Assembly: GCF_000250655.1 (NCBI RefSeq)
Contig: NC_016935.1
Span: 6,652,001-6,716,000 of the forward strand
Direction: 5' to 3'
Source: Paenibacillus mucilaginosus 3016
GTDB lineage: Bacteria; Bacillota; Bacilli; Paenibacillales; NBRC-103111
Length of the DNA stretch: 64,000 nt
Both the position numbers and the translations under genes were made by a program. Below the pieces are notes generated by a model that was not told the origin of the DNA, did not search any database, and worked only from the letters and a program-made list of their open reading frames with translations. This document shows, one piece after another, positions 1 to 8,961 of this stretch (the stretch's first letter is position 1; each line of letters starts with the position of its first letter).

Positions 1-502
1 GCACAATCTCCCGCTCGCGCAGGAACTTCAGGCTGTCCTGCAGGTCGACGTCGTCGGTCATGTCGATCAGCCATTGATAAGTGGCCCGCGCCTTCTCCTC
101 CGCCGCAATGTCCTCGTAGAGGTCGGCGATCGGATCGCATTTGGCCTGTATGTAGCTCGCCTGCCAAGGTACGCCAGCCGCGTTCTGGTAGAACAGGGCA
201 CTGCCGTGGTTCGCATAATGGTCGCCAAGGCCCGCCTCGCGCATCTGCTGCGGGGTCGCATCCTTGGTCAGCTTGAGGATCATCGCCGCGATCATCTCCA
301 GATGGGAGAATTCCTCCATGGTGACATCCGTCAGCAGGCCGACCACCTTGTCCGGCAGCGAATACCGCTGGTTCATATAACGCAGCGCCGCCGCCAGCTC
401 GCCATCCGCGCCGCCGTACTGTTCCATGAGGTATTTGGCCATCCGGGGATCGCATTTGCTTACGCGTACGGGATACTGCAGCTTCTTTTCATATAAGAAC
501 AT
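1..502 (-). CDS. cotJC: Spore coat protein CotJC, manganese-catalase-like (C-terminus beyond window)
   Basis: Last gene of the cotJ operon. The 167 visible residues match CotJC, a spore coat component built on the manganese catalase ferritin-like fold. Glu/His motifs such as EFSHLEMIAAMI and the MEQYGGADGELAAALRYMNQ region are present. The ATG at 502 follows AGGAGGAGAAG, a strong ribosome binding site. It lies 12 nt downstream of cotJB. The family is about 189 aa, so roughly 20 residues are missing beyond position 1. In B. subtilis the operon is transcribed in the mother cell under sigma-E; I did not find a clear sigma-E promoter here. Confidence 0.95.
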   Translation of the reverse strand, partial: MFLYEKKLQYPVRVSKCDPRMAKYLMEQYGGADGELAAALRYMNQRYSLPDKVVGLLTDVTMEEFSHLEMIAAMILKLTKDATPQQMREAGLGDHYANHGSALFYQNAAGVPWQASYIQAKCDPIADLYEDIAAEEKARATYQWLIDMTDDVDLQDSLKFLREREIV

Positions 503-514
503 CGGCTTCTCCTC

Positions 515-787
515 CTATACCTGCCACGGCCATGGCGTCGTATTCCATTCGGCCGGCTCTTCGGCCTGGCTGCGTCCGTTGTGAATCAGCGGTCCGTACT
601 TGCGCTCGAACGGCTCCACGAGCTCCAGACGCTGGGCCGACAGCTCCTTGTACTGCCGCAGCGCTTTCTCGTCCGCCGGATGGGTATCAAGGTAGAGCTG
701 CAGCTCCGTGAGAACAAAATCCAGCGCCTGCAGTTCCTCAAGCGCCGTGTAGTAGGCCTGCGGCAGCGGTTTGGGCTTGGCTGTCAT
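515..787 (-). CDS. cotJB: Spore coat protein CotJB
   Basis: A 90-aa protein matching CotJB in length and sequence: central helical stretch with ALDFVLTELQLYLDTHP, then a region ending in PEEWN-like AEWNTTPWPWQV. It sits between cotJA and cotJC with gaps of 4 and 12 nt, so the three genes are one operon. CotJB is part of the CotJ sub-assembly of the inner spore coat. Its biochemical role is not known, and the sequence shows no catalytic motif. Confidence 0.93.
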   Translation of the reverse strand: MTAKPKPLPQAYYTALEELQALDFVLTELQLYLDTHPADEKALRQYKELSAQRLELVEPFERKYGPLIHNGRSQAEEPAEWNTTPWPWQV

Positions 788-791
788 CTTC

Positions 792-1031
792 TCACTCCTC
801 CTCGTAACGCTTCGGTTCGTAAGGACTGTACAGGTCCGGCCACAGCGTGCCTCTCTTCAAAGCTTCCTTCGGGCTGTACTGCTCCTGGTCCGCCGGTTGA
901 TACGTCAGGAACAGCTGGGGCGGGGTCACATAAGTCTTCTCGACAATGGGGGGACAGGGATCGAATCTGCCCGCCGGGGGCTGGAATACGCGGGTCTGCT
1001 CCTCCAGCTTCTTCTGGTCGGCACGTGTCAT
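792..1031 (-). CDS. cotJA: Spore coat associated protein CotJA
   Basis: A 79-aa protein with the CotJA pattern: a polar N-terminus, then a proline-rich, tyrosine-rich core including FDPCPPIVEKTYVTPPQLFL and a YEPKRYEEE tail. In B. subtilis CotJA is needed for CotJC incorporation into the coat. First gene of cotJABC; the ATG at 1031 is preceded by AGAGGAGGA at good spacing. The transcription start is not obvious in the roughly 140 nt upstream. Confidence 0.92.
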   Translation of the reverse strand: MTRADQKKLEEQTRVFQPPAGRFDPCPPIVEKTYVTPPQLFLTYQPADQEQYSPKEALKRGTLWPDLYSPYEPKRYEEE

Positions 1032-1172
1032 GGGAATCCTCCTCTACCCTTGCTTGGATGAATGACATCCTCCTTCATTACCACAGTTTGCCTGTAGGGA
1101 AACATGCCTCTGTCAAGATCATTCACACGGGCGCTTGGAGCCCCGGCGAAATATAGATTCTTCTAGTTGAAC

Positions 1173-1224
1173 GAAAAAAAGAGAGCCTCCGCATCCGTTG
1201 GAAGGATGGGAAAAGCTCTCTTTC
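1173..1224 (-). terminator. Rho-independent terminator of the MoxR-DUF58-transglutaminase operon
   Basis: On the minus strand the arms AAAGAGAGC and GCTCTCTTT enclose an inner ATCC/GGAT pair and are followed by a run of T. It lies 34 nt beyond the transglutaminase stop codon. Confidence 0.8.
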
Positions 1225-1257
1225 ACTGCAATACTCGCCTGCAGGGGCATCCCCTGC

Positions 1258-3492
1258 CTACATCTGCGAACGAAGCTTGTCGATGAGCATCGTCGCGGTC
1301 TTATAGTCGTCTTCGGTAATCTCGGCCTTGCCGTACTTCGCCTTCTCGAAGAGAAGCAGCACGGTCTCGACGTCCATCCGCATCCAGCGGCTCTGCCGCG
1401 TCCAGCGGGCGACCGCTTCGCGCAGCGTCTCATGCTCCTCGCGGACGTAGCCGCTGCGGCGGAAGATCCGCAGCATCCGCTCGCATTCGACGATGACCTT
1501 CTGCTTCAGCAGCGAGGCCCGGCGCCGGCGGGCGCGTTCTCTCCACAGCTCCACCACCTGCAGCTTCCAGGCCAGGAAGCCGGCCAGTGCGGCCAGCACG
1601 GCGAGGCTGCCTGCGATCACAAGGCCATGGCCCTCTTCTTCTTCGGCGGCAGGCTCGGCTGCGGCCGGTTCGACTGCAGGCGCCTCGGCCGGTTCCACAG
1701 CCGGTATTTCCGGAAGGGACGCACGCGGCATCGCGAAGCCCGCCGTCGGCTCGAACGGCACCCAGCCGTAGCCGCTGAAATAAATCTCGACCCACGAGTG
1801 GGCGTCGGAGTTGCGGACCGTATAAGTGCCCGACGCATTCGGGTCCATCATCGCCTGGCCTGGAATGAGCCCCATGAGCTCATACTGGTCGACCGGCGTG
1901 GAGCCGGAAGAGTAGCCTTTGACCCAGCGGGCCGGCAGGCCGACCGAACGGGCCATGACCGCCATGGCGGAGGAGTAGTAGTCGCAGTAGCCTTCCTTGA
2001 TCTCGAATAGGAACCGGTCCACGAAGTCGCGGCTGCGCCCCTTGGTCAGATCCGGTTTGTTCGTGTACGGGAAGGTCGTCTGCAGGTACTGCTCGAGCTT
2101 CTTCGCCTTGTCGTAAGGGTTCGTCGCATCCGCCGTAATCTCGGCGGCCAGGCGCCGCACCCGCTCCGGCAGATTCGCCGGGAGCATCAGGAATTCGTCC
2201 GCTCCGGCGGGAGTGCCGGCCGGCAGCGCCCGCAGGGCCGCTTCATCGACCACCGGAACCTGCGAGACGACCTCGTAGGTCTTCGGGTACGGCTGGCGCT
2301 CGCTGAAGCGCAGCTCCCCCTGCGTGGCGGACCACTGCAGCGGCTCGAAGCCGTTCTTCAGGTTGTTGATCCCCGTCACCTTCTGGATGCTGTAAGCGCC
2401 GAAGAGCACCGGGTACCGCTGCTCGGTCAGCAGCGTCACCTTCTGGGTGACCTCCACGGTCTTCATATTGCCGGAAGGAAGCCGCGGATCGGAGGCCAGG
2501 ACATTGTCGGCCCGCACCGGATTGCGCGCATTGCGCCGCTCCGATTCGCTCTCGTCCCAGCCACGTCCGGTGTAGAGTGACCGCGTCTCCCCGCGCCAGT
2601 ACGCGCGCTGGGTCGTCTCGACCTCCATGACCGGCGTATAGTCGAACTGGAAGCCGCCGCCGAGCGCCGCGTCGCTGCGGCTGTAGCCCGAGGACGTATC
2701 CATCGCCTCGGATGGCGGTACCGTGACACCCTTGCCGGTCGCGAAATTCATCGGCTCCCCGCGCAGGCTGCGCCAGGCCGTGTAAGGATCGGTCAGCGCC
2801 GGCCCCACCTCCGGCATCATGGCACCGATAAGCACCGTCAGGGAGACCAGGCCGACGACCGGCAGGGCGATCGAAGCCGGGTAATCGGCCAGATGCCGCC
2901 AGGCCGCCGGATCCCGGCGCCTCAGCTGGGCGAAGTGACTCAGGATGATCAGGAACAGCCCGCATCCTACGATCACAGCCACCTGAGGCCACAGGTAGAC
3001 CGAAGAGAACGAATCGCGGATGCAGAGCACGAGGACGCTGATGACAAGCAGGCTGTAGATGCGCCATTTGGCTTCCACCCACCAGATCATGAAGTGGTAA
3101 GCTGCCCAGGCGCCCAGCGCGAACCAGAGATATGGCGTCAGCTCGTACAGATTCAGGAACAGTCTGGAAGAGAAGAAGCTTCCAAGGGGCATCGTGTCCA
3201 CGATGCCGTAGTTCTCCAGCACCTCCACGTTGATCGCCAGGATCAGGACGAACTGCAGCAGCCCCCGCAGGAGCCAATGCAGCTTCTGCACATGCTCGAG
3301 CACGCAGACCACAAGCAGCGTCAGCTGGACGATCCGGACCGTCTCGGGCAGCCAGAGGCCGTCCTCCTTGCCGAACCACAGCGTGAACTGCAGCAGGATC
3401 AGGCCGCTGAGCAGCAGGGTGAGCCGGTGCGGCCAGTCGTCCCAGAAGAAGCGGCGGAGTGCGGAGCGGCCGGTATCGGATCGGGTTGTCAT
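1258..3492 (-). CDS. Membrane-anchored transglutaminase-like protein (TgpA/YebA family)
   Basis: A 744-aa protein. About five hydrophobic segments fill the first 210 residues, an extracytoplasmic region follows, then a transglutaminase core with Cys in EGYCDYYS (near residue 503) and His in DAHSWVEIYF (near 564). A further membrane segment (VIAGSLAVLAALAGFLAWKL) precedes a DUF4129-like cytoplasmic tail. The start at 3492 was chosen because it overlaps the DUF58 stop as ATGA; the open frame extends upstream but only as shadow of DUF58. It corresponds to B. subtilis YebA in the yeaC-yeaD-yebA order. The substrate is unknown; family members are thought to process or crosslink surface peptides. 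Confidence 0.9.
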   Translation of the reverse strand: MTTRSDTGRSALRRFFWDDWPHRLTLLLSGLILLQFTLWFGKEDGLWLPETVRIVQLTLLVVCVLEHVQKLHWLLRGLLQFVLILAINVEVLENYGIVDTMPLGSFFSSRLFLNLYELTPYLWFALGAWAAYHFMIWWVEAKWRIYSLLVISVLVLCIRDSFSSVYLWPQVAVIVGCGLFLIILSHFAQLRRRDPAAWRHLADYPASIALPVVGLVSLTVLIGAMMPEVGPALTDPYTAWRSLRGEPMNFATGKGVTVPPSEAMDTSSGYSRSDAALGGGFQFDYTPVMEVETTQRAYWRGETRSLYTGRGWDESESERRNARNPVRADNVLASDPRLPSGNMKTVEVTQKVTLLTEQRYPVLFGAYSIQKVTGINNLKNGFEPLQWSATQGELRFSERQPYPKTYEVVSQVPVVDEAALRALPAGTPAGADEFLMLPANLPERVRRLAAEITADATNPYDKAKKLEQYLQTTFPYTNKPDLTKGRSRDFVDRFLFEIKEGYCDYYSSAMAVMARSVGLPARWVKGYSSGSTPVDQYELMGLIPGQAMMDPNASGTYTVRNSDAHSWVEIYFSGYGWVPFEPTAGFAMPRASLPEIPAVEPAEAPAVEPAAAEPAAEEEEGHGLVIAGSLAVLAALAGFLAWKLQVVELWRERARRRRASLLKQKVIVECERMLRIFRRSGYVREEHETLREAVARWTRQSRWMRMDVETVLLLFEKAKYGKAEITEDDYKTATMLIDKLRSQM

Positions 3493-4733
3493 GGGTTCCT
3501 CCCTCCCAGCAGGCCCGGCAGCTCGGTGAGCGTCTGCACGGGGTAGCAGGTGATCCCCCGGGTGCGCAGCTGCTTCACCCAGGCGTCCTTCACCGTCGGC
3601 TGCGGCGCGATCCAGAGATGGCACGGGTTCATGCCCTGCTGCTTCAGCCAGATGAGCAGCTGCAGCATGGCCTCGCCCGCTTCCGGCGAGATCAGGGTAA
3701 TGAACGAGCCGGGCACGAGCCGCGAGATCCGCGTCTTCAGCACCTGCCACACCGGGTGGGCGCCGTCGGCCTCCACGTCGATGAAGTGCTGCATCAGCGC
3801 ATGCTGCTGCGACTGGGCCGATTTCGGCTCAAAGTACACATTGTCCGCTCCACTCGACAGGAGTCCAAGCGACAGACCGCGGTGCGCACCGTATTGAAAC
3901 AGCGACGCCGCCGCGGAAACCGCGAGCTCGAGCTCCTCGGGATCATCATAAGCCTTCATGCAGCGGTCCAGCACGACGTAGGTTTTGGGCAGGGATTCCC
4001 GCTCGAATTCCTTCGACTTCCATGTGCCGGTCTTCGCCGTCGCATTCCAGTGAATCCGCGACAGGCGGTCGCCGTAGTTGTACTCCCTCACCCCGTTGAT
4101 CTGGGTCGTCTCGCGGACGGCCCGTGTCGTCGAGGAATGATGATTCGTTCCCTTCATCATCTGGTGGAACTGCTGCCACTCGCGGATCGGCACCGTCTGG
4201 GGCATGACCGCGATGCTCTGCGGCAGCTCCAGCTCGCCGCGGTGCTCGAACAGCCCGAAGATATCCTCCGTCACGCATTCGGTCCGGCCGAAGGTATAGT
4301 GGCCCCGGCGCATCGCCGGCGTCCGGTACTCCCAGTCCGCGCGGCGGCGCCAGTCCGGCACGACCGTCGCTTCGAAGGTCAGCTCCCGGCCGCTCTTGTG
4401 GTAGAGCCGGTCCTTGACGAAGAGGTAAGGCATCGGCCAGAAGCCGGGAATGCTCAGGTCGATCTTGACGCCGAGCGAGGTGCCGGCTTCAATCACCGAA
4501 CCGAAGTCGGTGTTGTTCAGGGTGCGGGTGCCCTGGGTGCGCTTGATCCCGCTCCACTGCCCGAGCAGCAGGTAGATGCTCAGGATCAGCATGATGACGA
4601 ACAGCATCAGCGCCAGCTTCCCGCCCTGGAAGAGCAGGAACCCGAGGCTGCCGAGGAAGGCGCCGAACACGGCCCAGAATTTGCGGGTGAAGCGCGGCAG
4701 CTCCGACAGCTTGTCGGCGAAGGTCATTCTCAT
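3489..4733 (-). CDS. DUF58 domain protein (YeaD type)
   Basis: A 414-aa protein with two membrane segments near residues 20-60 and a DUF58 domain, whose hallmark GxREYxxGDxxxxIHW appears here as GVREYNYGDRLSRIHWNATA. The C-terminal part is a degenerate von Willebrand A-like fold. It overlaps the transglutaminase gene by 4 nt and lies 4 nt after the MoxR gene. MoxR-DUF58 pairs are widely seen as an ATPase with its partner in envelope protein maturation; the molecular role here is inferred. Confidence 0.92.
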   Translation of the reverse strand: MRMTFADKLSELPRFTRKFWAVFGAFLGSLGFLLFQGGKLALMLFVIMLILSIYLLLGQWSGIKRTQGTRTLNNTDFGSVIEAGTSLGVKIDLSIPGFWPMPYLFVKDRLYHKSGRELTFEATVVPDWRRRADWEYRTPAMRRGHYTFGRTECVTEDIFGLFEHRGELELPQSIAVMPQTVPIREWQQFHQMMKGTNHHSSTTRAVRETTQINGVREYNYGDRLSRIHWNATAKTGTWKSKEFERESLPKTYVVLDRCMKAYDDPEELELAVSAAASLFQYGAHRGLSLGLLSSGADNVYFEPKSAQSQQHALMQHFIDVEADGAHPVWQVLKTRISRLVPGSFITLISPEAGEAMLQLLIWLKQQGMNPCHLWIAPQPTVKDAWVKQLRTRGITCYPVQTLTELPGLLGGRNP

Positions 4734-4737
4734 GGCC

Positions 4738-5697
4738 TCACCTCTCCAGGCGTACCGGGACCTTCACCTGCTGGAACACGGATTGGAGCACGCTGCCGAC
4801 CGTGGCGCCCTCCATCCGCGCCTCCGCCTGCAGGATGATCCGGTGCCCAAGCACAAAAGGCGCCAGGAACTTGATATCGTCGGGGATCACGTAATCGCGG
4901 CCCTGCAGCAGGGCGTAGGCCTTGGCCGCCTGCACCAGCGCCAGCGTCGCACGCGGGCTGGCGCCCAGGTAGATCGACGGATTCTCCCGGGTGAGCCGGA
5001 TGACCGAGACGAGGTAATTCGCCACCGCTTCGTCGAGGTGCACCTGCTTCACCAGCGCCTGGATGGCCAGAATCTGCCCCACCTCGGCCACGGGCTCGAG
5101 GGAGTCCAGGGGATGGGCCACACTCTGCGACACGATCATCCGGGTCTCCGTCTCCGCGTCCGGATAGCCCATCGAGAATTTCATCATAAATCGGTCGAGC
5201 TGGGCTTCCGGCAGGATGTAGGTCCCTTCGAAGTCGATCGGGTTCTGTGTGGCGAGCAGCAGGAACGGCTTCGGCAGCTCATGCGTCTCTCCGTCCACGG
5301 TGATGTGGCGCTCTTCCATCGCCTCGAGCAGGGCCGACTGCGTCTTCGTCGTCGCCCGGTTGATCTCGTCGGCAAGCAGAATATGGGTCATGATCGGACC
5401 CGGGCGGAACAGGAACACTTCCTCCTTCGGGTGGTAGATCGACACGCCGGTTATATCGGTAGGCAGCAGGTCCGGGTTGCATTGAATGCGCCGGAACTGG
5501 CCGTGAATGGACTTCGCCAGAGCTTTGATCAGGACGGTTTTGCCCGTACCCGGGACATCTTCAAGCAGTACGTGCCCGCCGGCCAGCATGGCGGTGAGCA
5601 GCAGTAAAATTTCATCGGTTTTGCCGAGGATGCAAGCTTCCAGGTTGGATTGTATACGCTTCAGCACGGCAAGTTCCCCATGAGTGACAGTTTCCAT
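4738..5697 (-). CDS. MoxR family AAA+ ATPase
   Basis: A 319-aa AAA+ protein with Walker A in EDVPGTGKTVLIKALA (about residues 45-60), Walker B in HILLADEINRA (about 107-117), sensor 1 in LLATQNP and the MoxR segment EGTYILPEAQLDRFMMK. It is the first gene of a three-gene operon with DUF58 and the transglutaminase. MoxR ATPases act as chaperones or assembly factors for VWA/DUF58 partners. The ATG at 5697 follows a G-rich segment (GGAGGCCGGACGTCA) acting as ribosome binding site. Confidence 0.95.
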   Translation of the reverse strand: METVTHGELAVLKRIQSNLEACILGKTDEILLLLTAMLAGGHVLLEDVPGTGKTVLIKALAKSIHGQFRRIQCNPDLLPTDITGVSIYHPKEEVFLFRPGPIMTHILLADEINRATTKTQSALLEAMEERHITVDGETHELPKPFLLLATQNPIDFEGTYILPEAQLDRFMMKFSMGYPDAETETRMIVSQSVAHPLDSLEPVAEVGQILAIQALVKQVHLDEAVANYLVSVIRLTRENPSIYLGASPRATLALVQAAKAYALLQGRDYVIPDDIKFLAPFVLGHRIILQAEARMEGATVGSVLQSVFQQVKVPVRLER

Positions 5698-6012
5698 TGA
5701 CGTCCGGCCTCCTCCATAAGATGGTACAAACTATATACGCAGCAGCAGACAAAAGGTTATGCGTGCAAGCGATTTGACATCAAACTGTAATATTAACGCG
5801 AAAAACGCCTGTTTTGCGCGCATAAAGTCCCAGAGTTCTATTGTACAGGATGGCGTGCGGGCAAGTATACGGATAAAATGGATGAATTCTTTTGGCAATT
5901 TCTACGTTTGAAGCCATGGCAAAAAGCCCCCGGGGCCCTTCACGGAGGCGCCTCGGAAGCTATGGGGAAAAAGCGGACGGAACGTATGGCGGCTTCGCCC
6001 GGCCCGGCCTCT
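5698..6012. other. Intergenic region between the MoxR operon and spoVAE
   Basis: 315 nt without a credible gene. The right part holds the terminator of the spoVA operon. The left part, AT-richer, must contain the promoter of the MoxR operon, but no consensus -35/-10 pair is convincing. Confidence 0.6.
5921..5949 (-). terminator. Probable terminator of the spoVA operon
   Basis: On the minus strand GCCTCC and GGGGGC form a short G/C-rich stem followed by TTTTT, 64 nt beyond the spoVAE stop. The stem is only 6 bp, so confidence is moderate. Confidence 0.55.
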
Positions 6013-6390
6013 TCAGCCTTGCGGCCTGAAGGCCAGCGCCGCCAGGAATGAGAAGATGATCGCCGCCGAGATGCCCGCCGACGTAATCGAGAAGATCCCG
6101 GTGATGATGCCGATCGGACCGTCCTCCACGAGCTCGGTCAGGGCCCCGTGCACCAGCGCGTTCCCGAAGCTCGTGATCGGCACGGTCGCTCCGGCTCCGG
6201 CGAATTCGATCAGCCGGTCGTAGACGCTCTTGCCGCCGGCCGGAATGCCGTCCAGCAGGGCGCCGGCGACCACCAGCGCACTCATCGTATGGGCGGGCGT
6301 CAGCTTCTTCACGTCAATGAGCAGCTGGCCGATCACGCAGATTGCGCCGCCGACCAGGAACGCCCATAAGTACTGCATGGCGTCATCCAT
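6013..6390 (-). CDS. spoVAE: Stage V sporulation protein AE (SpoVAEb type)
   Basis: A 125-aa membrane protein with four hydrophobic segments and the SpoVAEb signatures FVGGAICVIGQLLID and GAGATVPITSFGNALVHGA. It belongs to the SpoVA channel that moves dipicolinic acid into the forespore and out again at germination. The ATG at 6390 was chosen over one 39 nt upstream because AGAGGAGAAG precedes it; it overlaps the spoVAD end by 8 nt. The protein is related in sequence to SpoVAC, which is two genes upstream. Confidence 0.94.
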   Translation of the reverse strand: MDDAMQYLWAFLVGGAICVIGQLLIDVKKLTPAHTMSALVVAGALLDGIPAGGKSVYDRLIEFAGAGATVPITSFGNALVHGALTELVEDGPIGIITGIFSITSAGISAAIIFSFLAALAFRPQG

Positions 6391-7405
6391 TCTGCACTTC
6401 TCCTCTCTCGATGGCCACCGCATGGGCAATCCCCGGGATGCTCTCTCCCTGCTGGAAGGATAGCGGCGAGAGCAGCGCCCCCGTGGCCACCACCAGAATG
6501 CGGTTCAAATCTCCCTTTCTTAATCGCTTCAGGAGCGGTCCGTAAGTGACGGTCGCCGAGCAGCCGCAGCCGCTTCCCCCTGCCTGGACGTTCTGCTTCT
6601 CGAGGTCATAGATGAGTTTGCCGCAGTCCTGATAGACGGTCTGCGTCATATCGAGCCCCCGCTCCCGGAGCAGGTCGCAGGCGATGTCGTACCCGACTGT
6701 GGCCAGATCGCCCGTCACGATCAGATCGTAATATCCAGGCTCCCTGCCGAAGTCCCGGAAGTGCGCGGTCAGCGTATCCACCGCCGCCGGAGCCATGGCC
6801 GCGCCCATGTTGAACGGGTCCTTGATCCCGAGGTCGACGACCCGGCCGATCGTCGCCCCCGTCACGACGGGGCCGCTGCCCTTCAGCCCGAGCACGGCCG
6901 CCCCTGCTCCCGTTACCGTATACTGCGCGGTGGGAGGCTTCTGGGAGCCGTATTCGGTCGGATAGCGGAACTGCTTCTCCGCCGTGCAGTTATGGCTGCA
7001 GGTGCCGGCCATGACCCGCTCCCCGAAGCCCGAGTCGACGATCATCGAAGCGATGGCCAGCCCCTCCATGGAGGTGGAGCAGGCACCGAAGATGCCGAGG
7101 TACGGAACCTGCATCGTCCGCACGGCGAAGGAGTTCGAGATGATCTGGTTGAGCAGGTCTCCCCCCACATAGAACTGGAGCTGCTCCTTCGGCATGTTCG
7201 CATGCTTCAATGCCAGCTCTGCGGCTTCCTCAAGCATTTTTTTCTCGGCCTTCTCCCAGCTGTCCTGTCCGATCAAGGTATCCTCATGGACCACATCGAA
7301 CTGATCCCCGAGGGGCCCCTTGCCTTCATCCGGCCCAACGACGGACGACGTGCCCAGAATGACAGGCCGTCTCTTGAATTCCCAGCTTTGTTCCCCGATC
7401 AGCAT
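6383..7405 (-). CDS. spoVAD: Stage V sporulation protein AD
   Basis: A 340-aa thiolase-fold protein. Matching motifs include GKRPVILGTSSVV-like EFKRRPVILGTSSVVGPDEGKGP near the N-terminus, IFGACSTSMEGLAIA and CSHNCTAEKQFRYPTEYG. SpoVAD binds dipicolinic acid on the surface of the inner spore membrane; it is not an active thiolase. It lies between spoVAC (3-nt gap) and spoVAE (8-nt overlap). Confidence 0.97.
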   Translation of the reverse strand: MLIGEQSWEFKRRPVILGTSSVVGPDEGKGPLGDQFDVVHEDTLIGQDSWEKAEKKMLEEAAELALKHANMPKEQLQFYVGGDLLNQIISNSFAVRTMQVPYLGIFGACSTSMEGLAIASMIVDSGFGERVMAGTCSHNCTAEKQFRYPTEYGSQKPPTAQYTVTGAGAAVLGLKGSGPVVTGATIGRVVDLGIKDPFNMGAAMAPAAVDTLTAHFRDFGREPGYYDLIVTGDLATVGYDIACDLLRERGLDMTQTVYQDCGKLIYDLEKQNVQAGGSGCGCSATVTYGPLLKRLRKGDLNRILVVATGALLSPLSFQQGESIPGIAHAVAIERGEVQNG

Positions 7406-7408
7406 CGG

Positions 7409-7888
7409 TCAGCCGACCCCCCATCCGAAGATCCAATGCACGATACCCACGAAAAAGGCGGCCACGACACCGAACACGATGACCGAGCCGGCCAGTTTGA
7501 ACATATTGCCCCCCACCCCAAGCACGAACCCTTCGCTCTTGTGCTCCAAGGCGGCCGAGCAGACCGAGTTAGCGAATCCCGTGACCGGAACTGCCGTACC
7601 CGCGCCGGCCCATTGAGCGATCTTGTCGTACACGCCAAAGCTTGTCAGAAGGACGGAAATGATAATAAGGACGGCCACCGTCGGGTTGCCCGCCGTCTCT
7701 TTGGTAAAACCGAACCCGTGGATGAACAGCTCCATCAAGCCTTGTCCGATCAGGCAGATGAACCCGCCGACCAGGAACGCCCGCAGGCAGTTGCGCAGAA
7801 CCGGACGGGCCGGCTCTTTCGTTTTGGCGAATTCCTGGTACTGCTTTTTGTTCCATGGGGTCTTTCCGTTTTTCACATTCGTTGCCAT
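7409..7888 (-). CDS. spoVAC: Stage V sporulation protein AC
   Basis: A 159-aa membrane protein with a basic N-terminus followed by FLVGGFICLIGQGLMELFI and GAGTAVPVTGFANSVCSAA, the SpoVAC pattern. In B. subtilis SpoVAC behaves as a mechanosensitive channel that releases dipicolinic acid during germination. The ATG at 7888 follows AAAGGAGTG at suitable spacing. Only the AC-AD-AE core is present, with no spoVAA, AB or AF nearby, as is common outside B. subtilis. Confidence 0.96.
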   Translation of the reverse strand: MATNVKNGKTPWNKKQYQEFAKTKEPARPVLRNCLRAFLVGGFICLIGQGLMELFIHGFGFTKETAGNPTVAVLIIISVLLTSFGVYDKIAQWAGAGTAVPVTGFANSVCSAALEHKSEGFVLGVGGNMFKLAGSVIVFGVVAAFFVGIVHWIFGWGVG

Positions 7889-7914
7889 GGGCTGAACACT
7901 CCTTTCTTCGCTGC

Positions 7915-8781
7915 CTACTCCCGCATGCCATCCATTCTATCGTTCTCAACCCGCCGGATAATGTCTCCCAACATAGAGGCGCATTCGGCATAGACCCCGT
8001 TCGTATAGCTGCTGTCCGTATGCTGTCCCTGTGCTATCAGGTAAGTCTCACACTGCTTCAAGGCGGTCAGAAGACCGGAGGGGGCCTGAAGGACCGGCGG
8101 CTTGTCACCATCCTCGTACAAATCAACATACAGCTTCCCCTTGGCGTCGATCTGGGCAAGAAAGACATCCTGTACCGTTAAGCCCTGCTTGTCCAGTTCT
8201 CCAAACAGCCATTCCCGAGTCATGCCCATGCTGCACAGAGCGTCGTCCATCAGATGACCGTCCATAATGACGGCCTGCGGGATGCATTCGTCCGCGGCGC
8301 CCGCGTCTTCCGGCTTCAGCATTCTGGCCTCTTCCTTGGTCAGAATGCTGAGTTCCCCGCTGGCCTCCAGCATAGCGAACTCCACATCCGCCAGACGAAA
8401 CACCTTCTTCGCCCTCAATTCCTCCATCAGCTCGTCTGAAGAAAACCGCTCTTTCCGAAGGTTTTCCTCCAGCACCTTGCCATGCCGGATGAAGACCGTT
8501 CCCTTGCCTTCAAGCACGTCCCGCAGCCGCTTGCTCTTTAGTGTGAGGTGTTCTAGGAACAAAGGAACCACGAACCAGACCAGCATAGCGGTAAGACCGT
8601 GAATGAAGTGGGCCTCGAGCTCCGTCGAAATGAACCCGGCCAGCTCCCCTATAACGATCCCCGTGATGTACTCGAAGAAGCTGAGTTGGGAGATCTGCTT
8701 CTTGCCCAGCAGACGCGCGATGGTGAACAATACGGCGACGGCAGCAAGCGAGCGAAGGCCAATATGCCACCAATCCTCCAT
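7915..8781 (-). CDS. DUF421 membrane protein (YetF/YrbG family), first gene of the spoVA operon
   Basis: A 288-aa protein with three N-terminal membrane segments, the DUF421 motif GKKQISQLSFFEYITGIVIG and a large soluble C-terminal part with two DUF421-type subdomains. The start at 8781 was chosen for GGGAGGGTACCT upstream; an alternative ATG 42 nt earlier lacks a site. It is followed 26 nt later by spoVAC. DUF421 proteins are often encoded beside spoVA genes, including heat-resistance spoVA operons, so a role in spore membrane properties is likely but unproven. Close linkage suggests forespore (sigma-G) expression. Confidence 0.88.
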   Translation of the reverse strand: MEDWWHIGLRSLAAVAVLFTIARLLGKKQISQLSFFEYITGIVIGELAGFISTELEAHFIHGLTAMLVWFVVPLFLEHLTLKSKRLRDVLEGKGTVFIRHGKVLEENLRKERFSSDELMEELRAKKVFRLADVEFAMLEASGELSILTKEEARMLKPEDAGAADECIPQAVIMDGHLMDDALCSMGMTREWLFGELDKQGLTVQDVFLAQIDAKGKLYVDLYEDGDKPPVLQAPSGLLTALKQCETYLIAQGQHTDSSYTNGVYAECASMLGDIIRRVENDRMDGMRE

Positions 8782-8961
8782 AGGTACCCTCCCTTTTCCG
8801 GCAGTACGTTGCAACATATACATTATGAGCCTCGCCTGTCCAAGTTATGGGTGGGAAGAAGATGCAGCTAGGGAAAAAATAGGGGCGTTGATCCCACTTA
8901 GTCTGCGGGCAGCGGGCGGGAGGGCACAGGGCTTCCTCCCCCGCCCGGGATGGCGCACTGC

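Noticed and set aside
3493..3750. Upstream 86-codon extension of the transglutaminase gene
   Set aside because: It is the antisense-free shadow of the DUF58 gene in another frame; the ATGA overlap and hydrophobic N-terminus fix the start at 3492.
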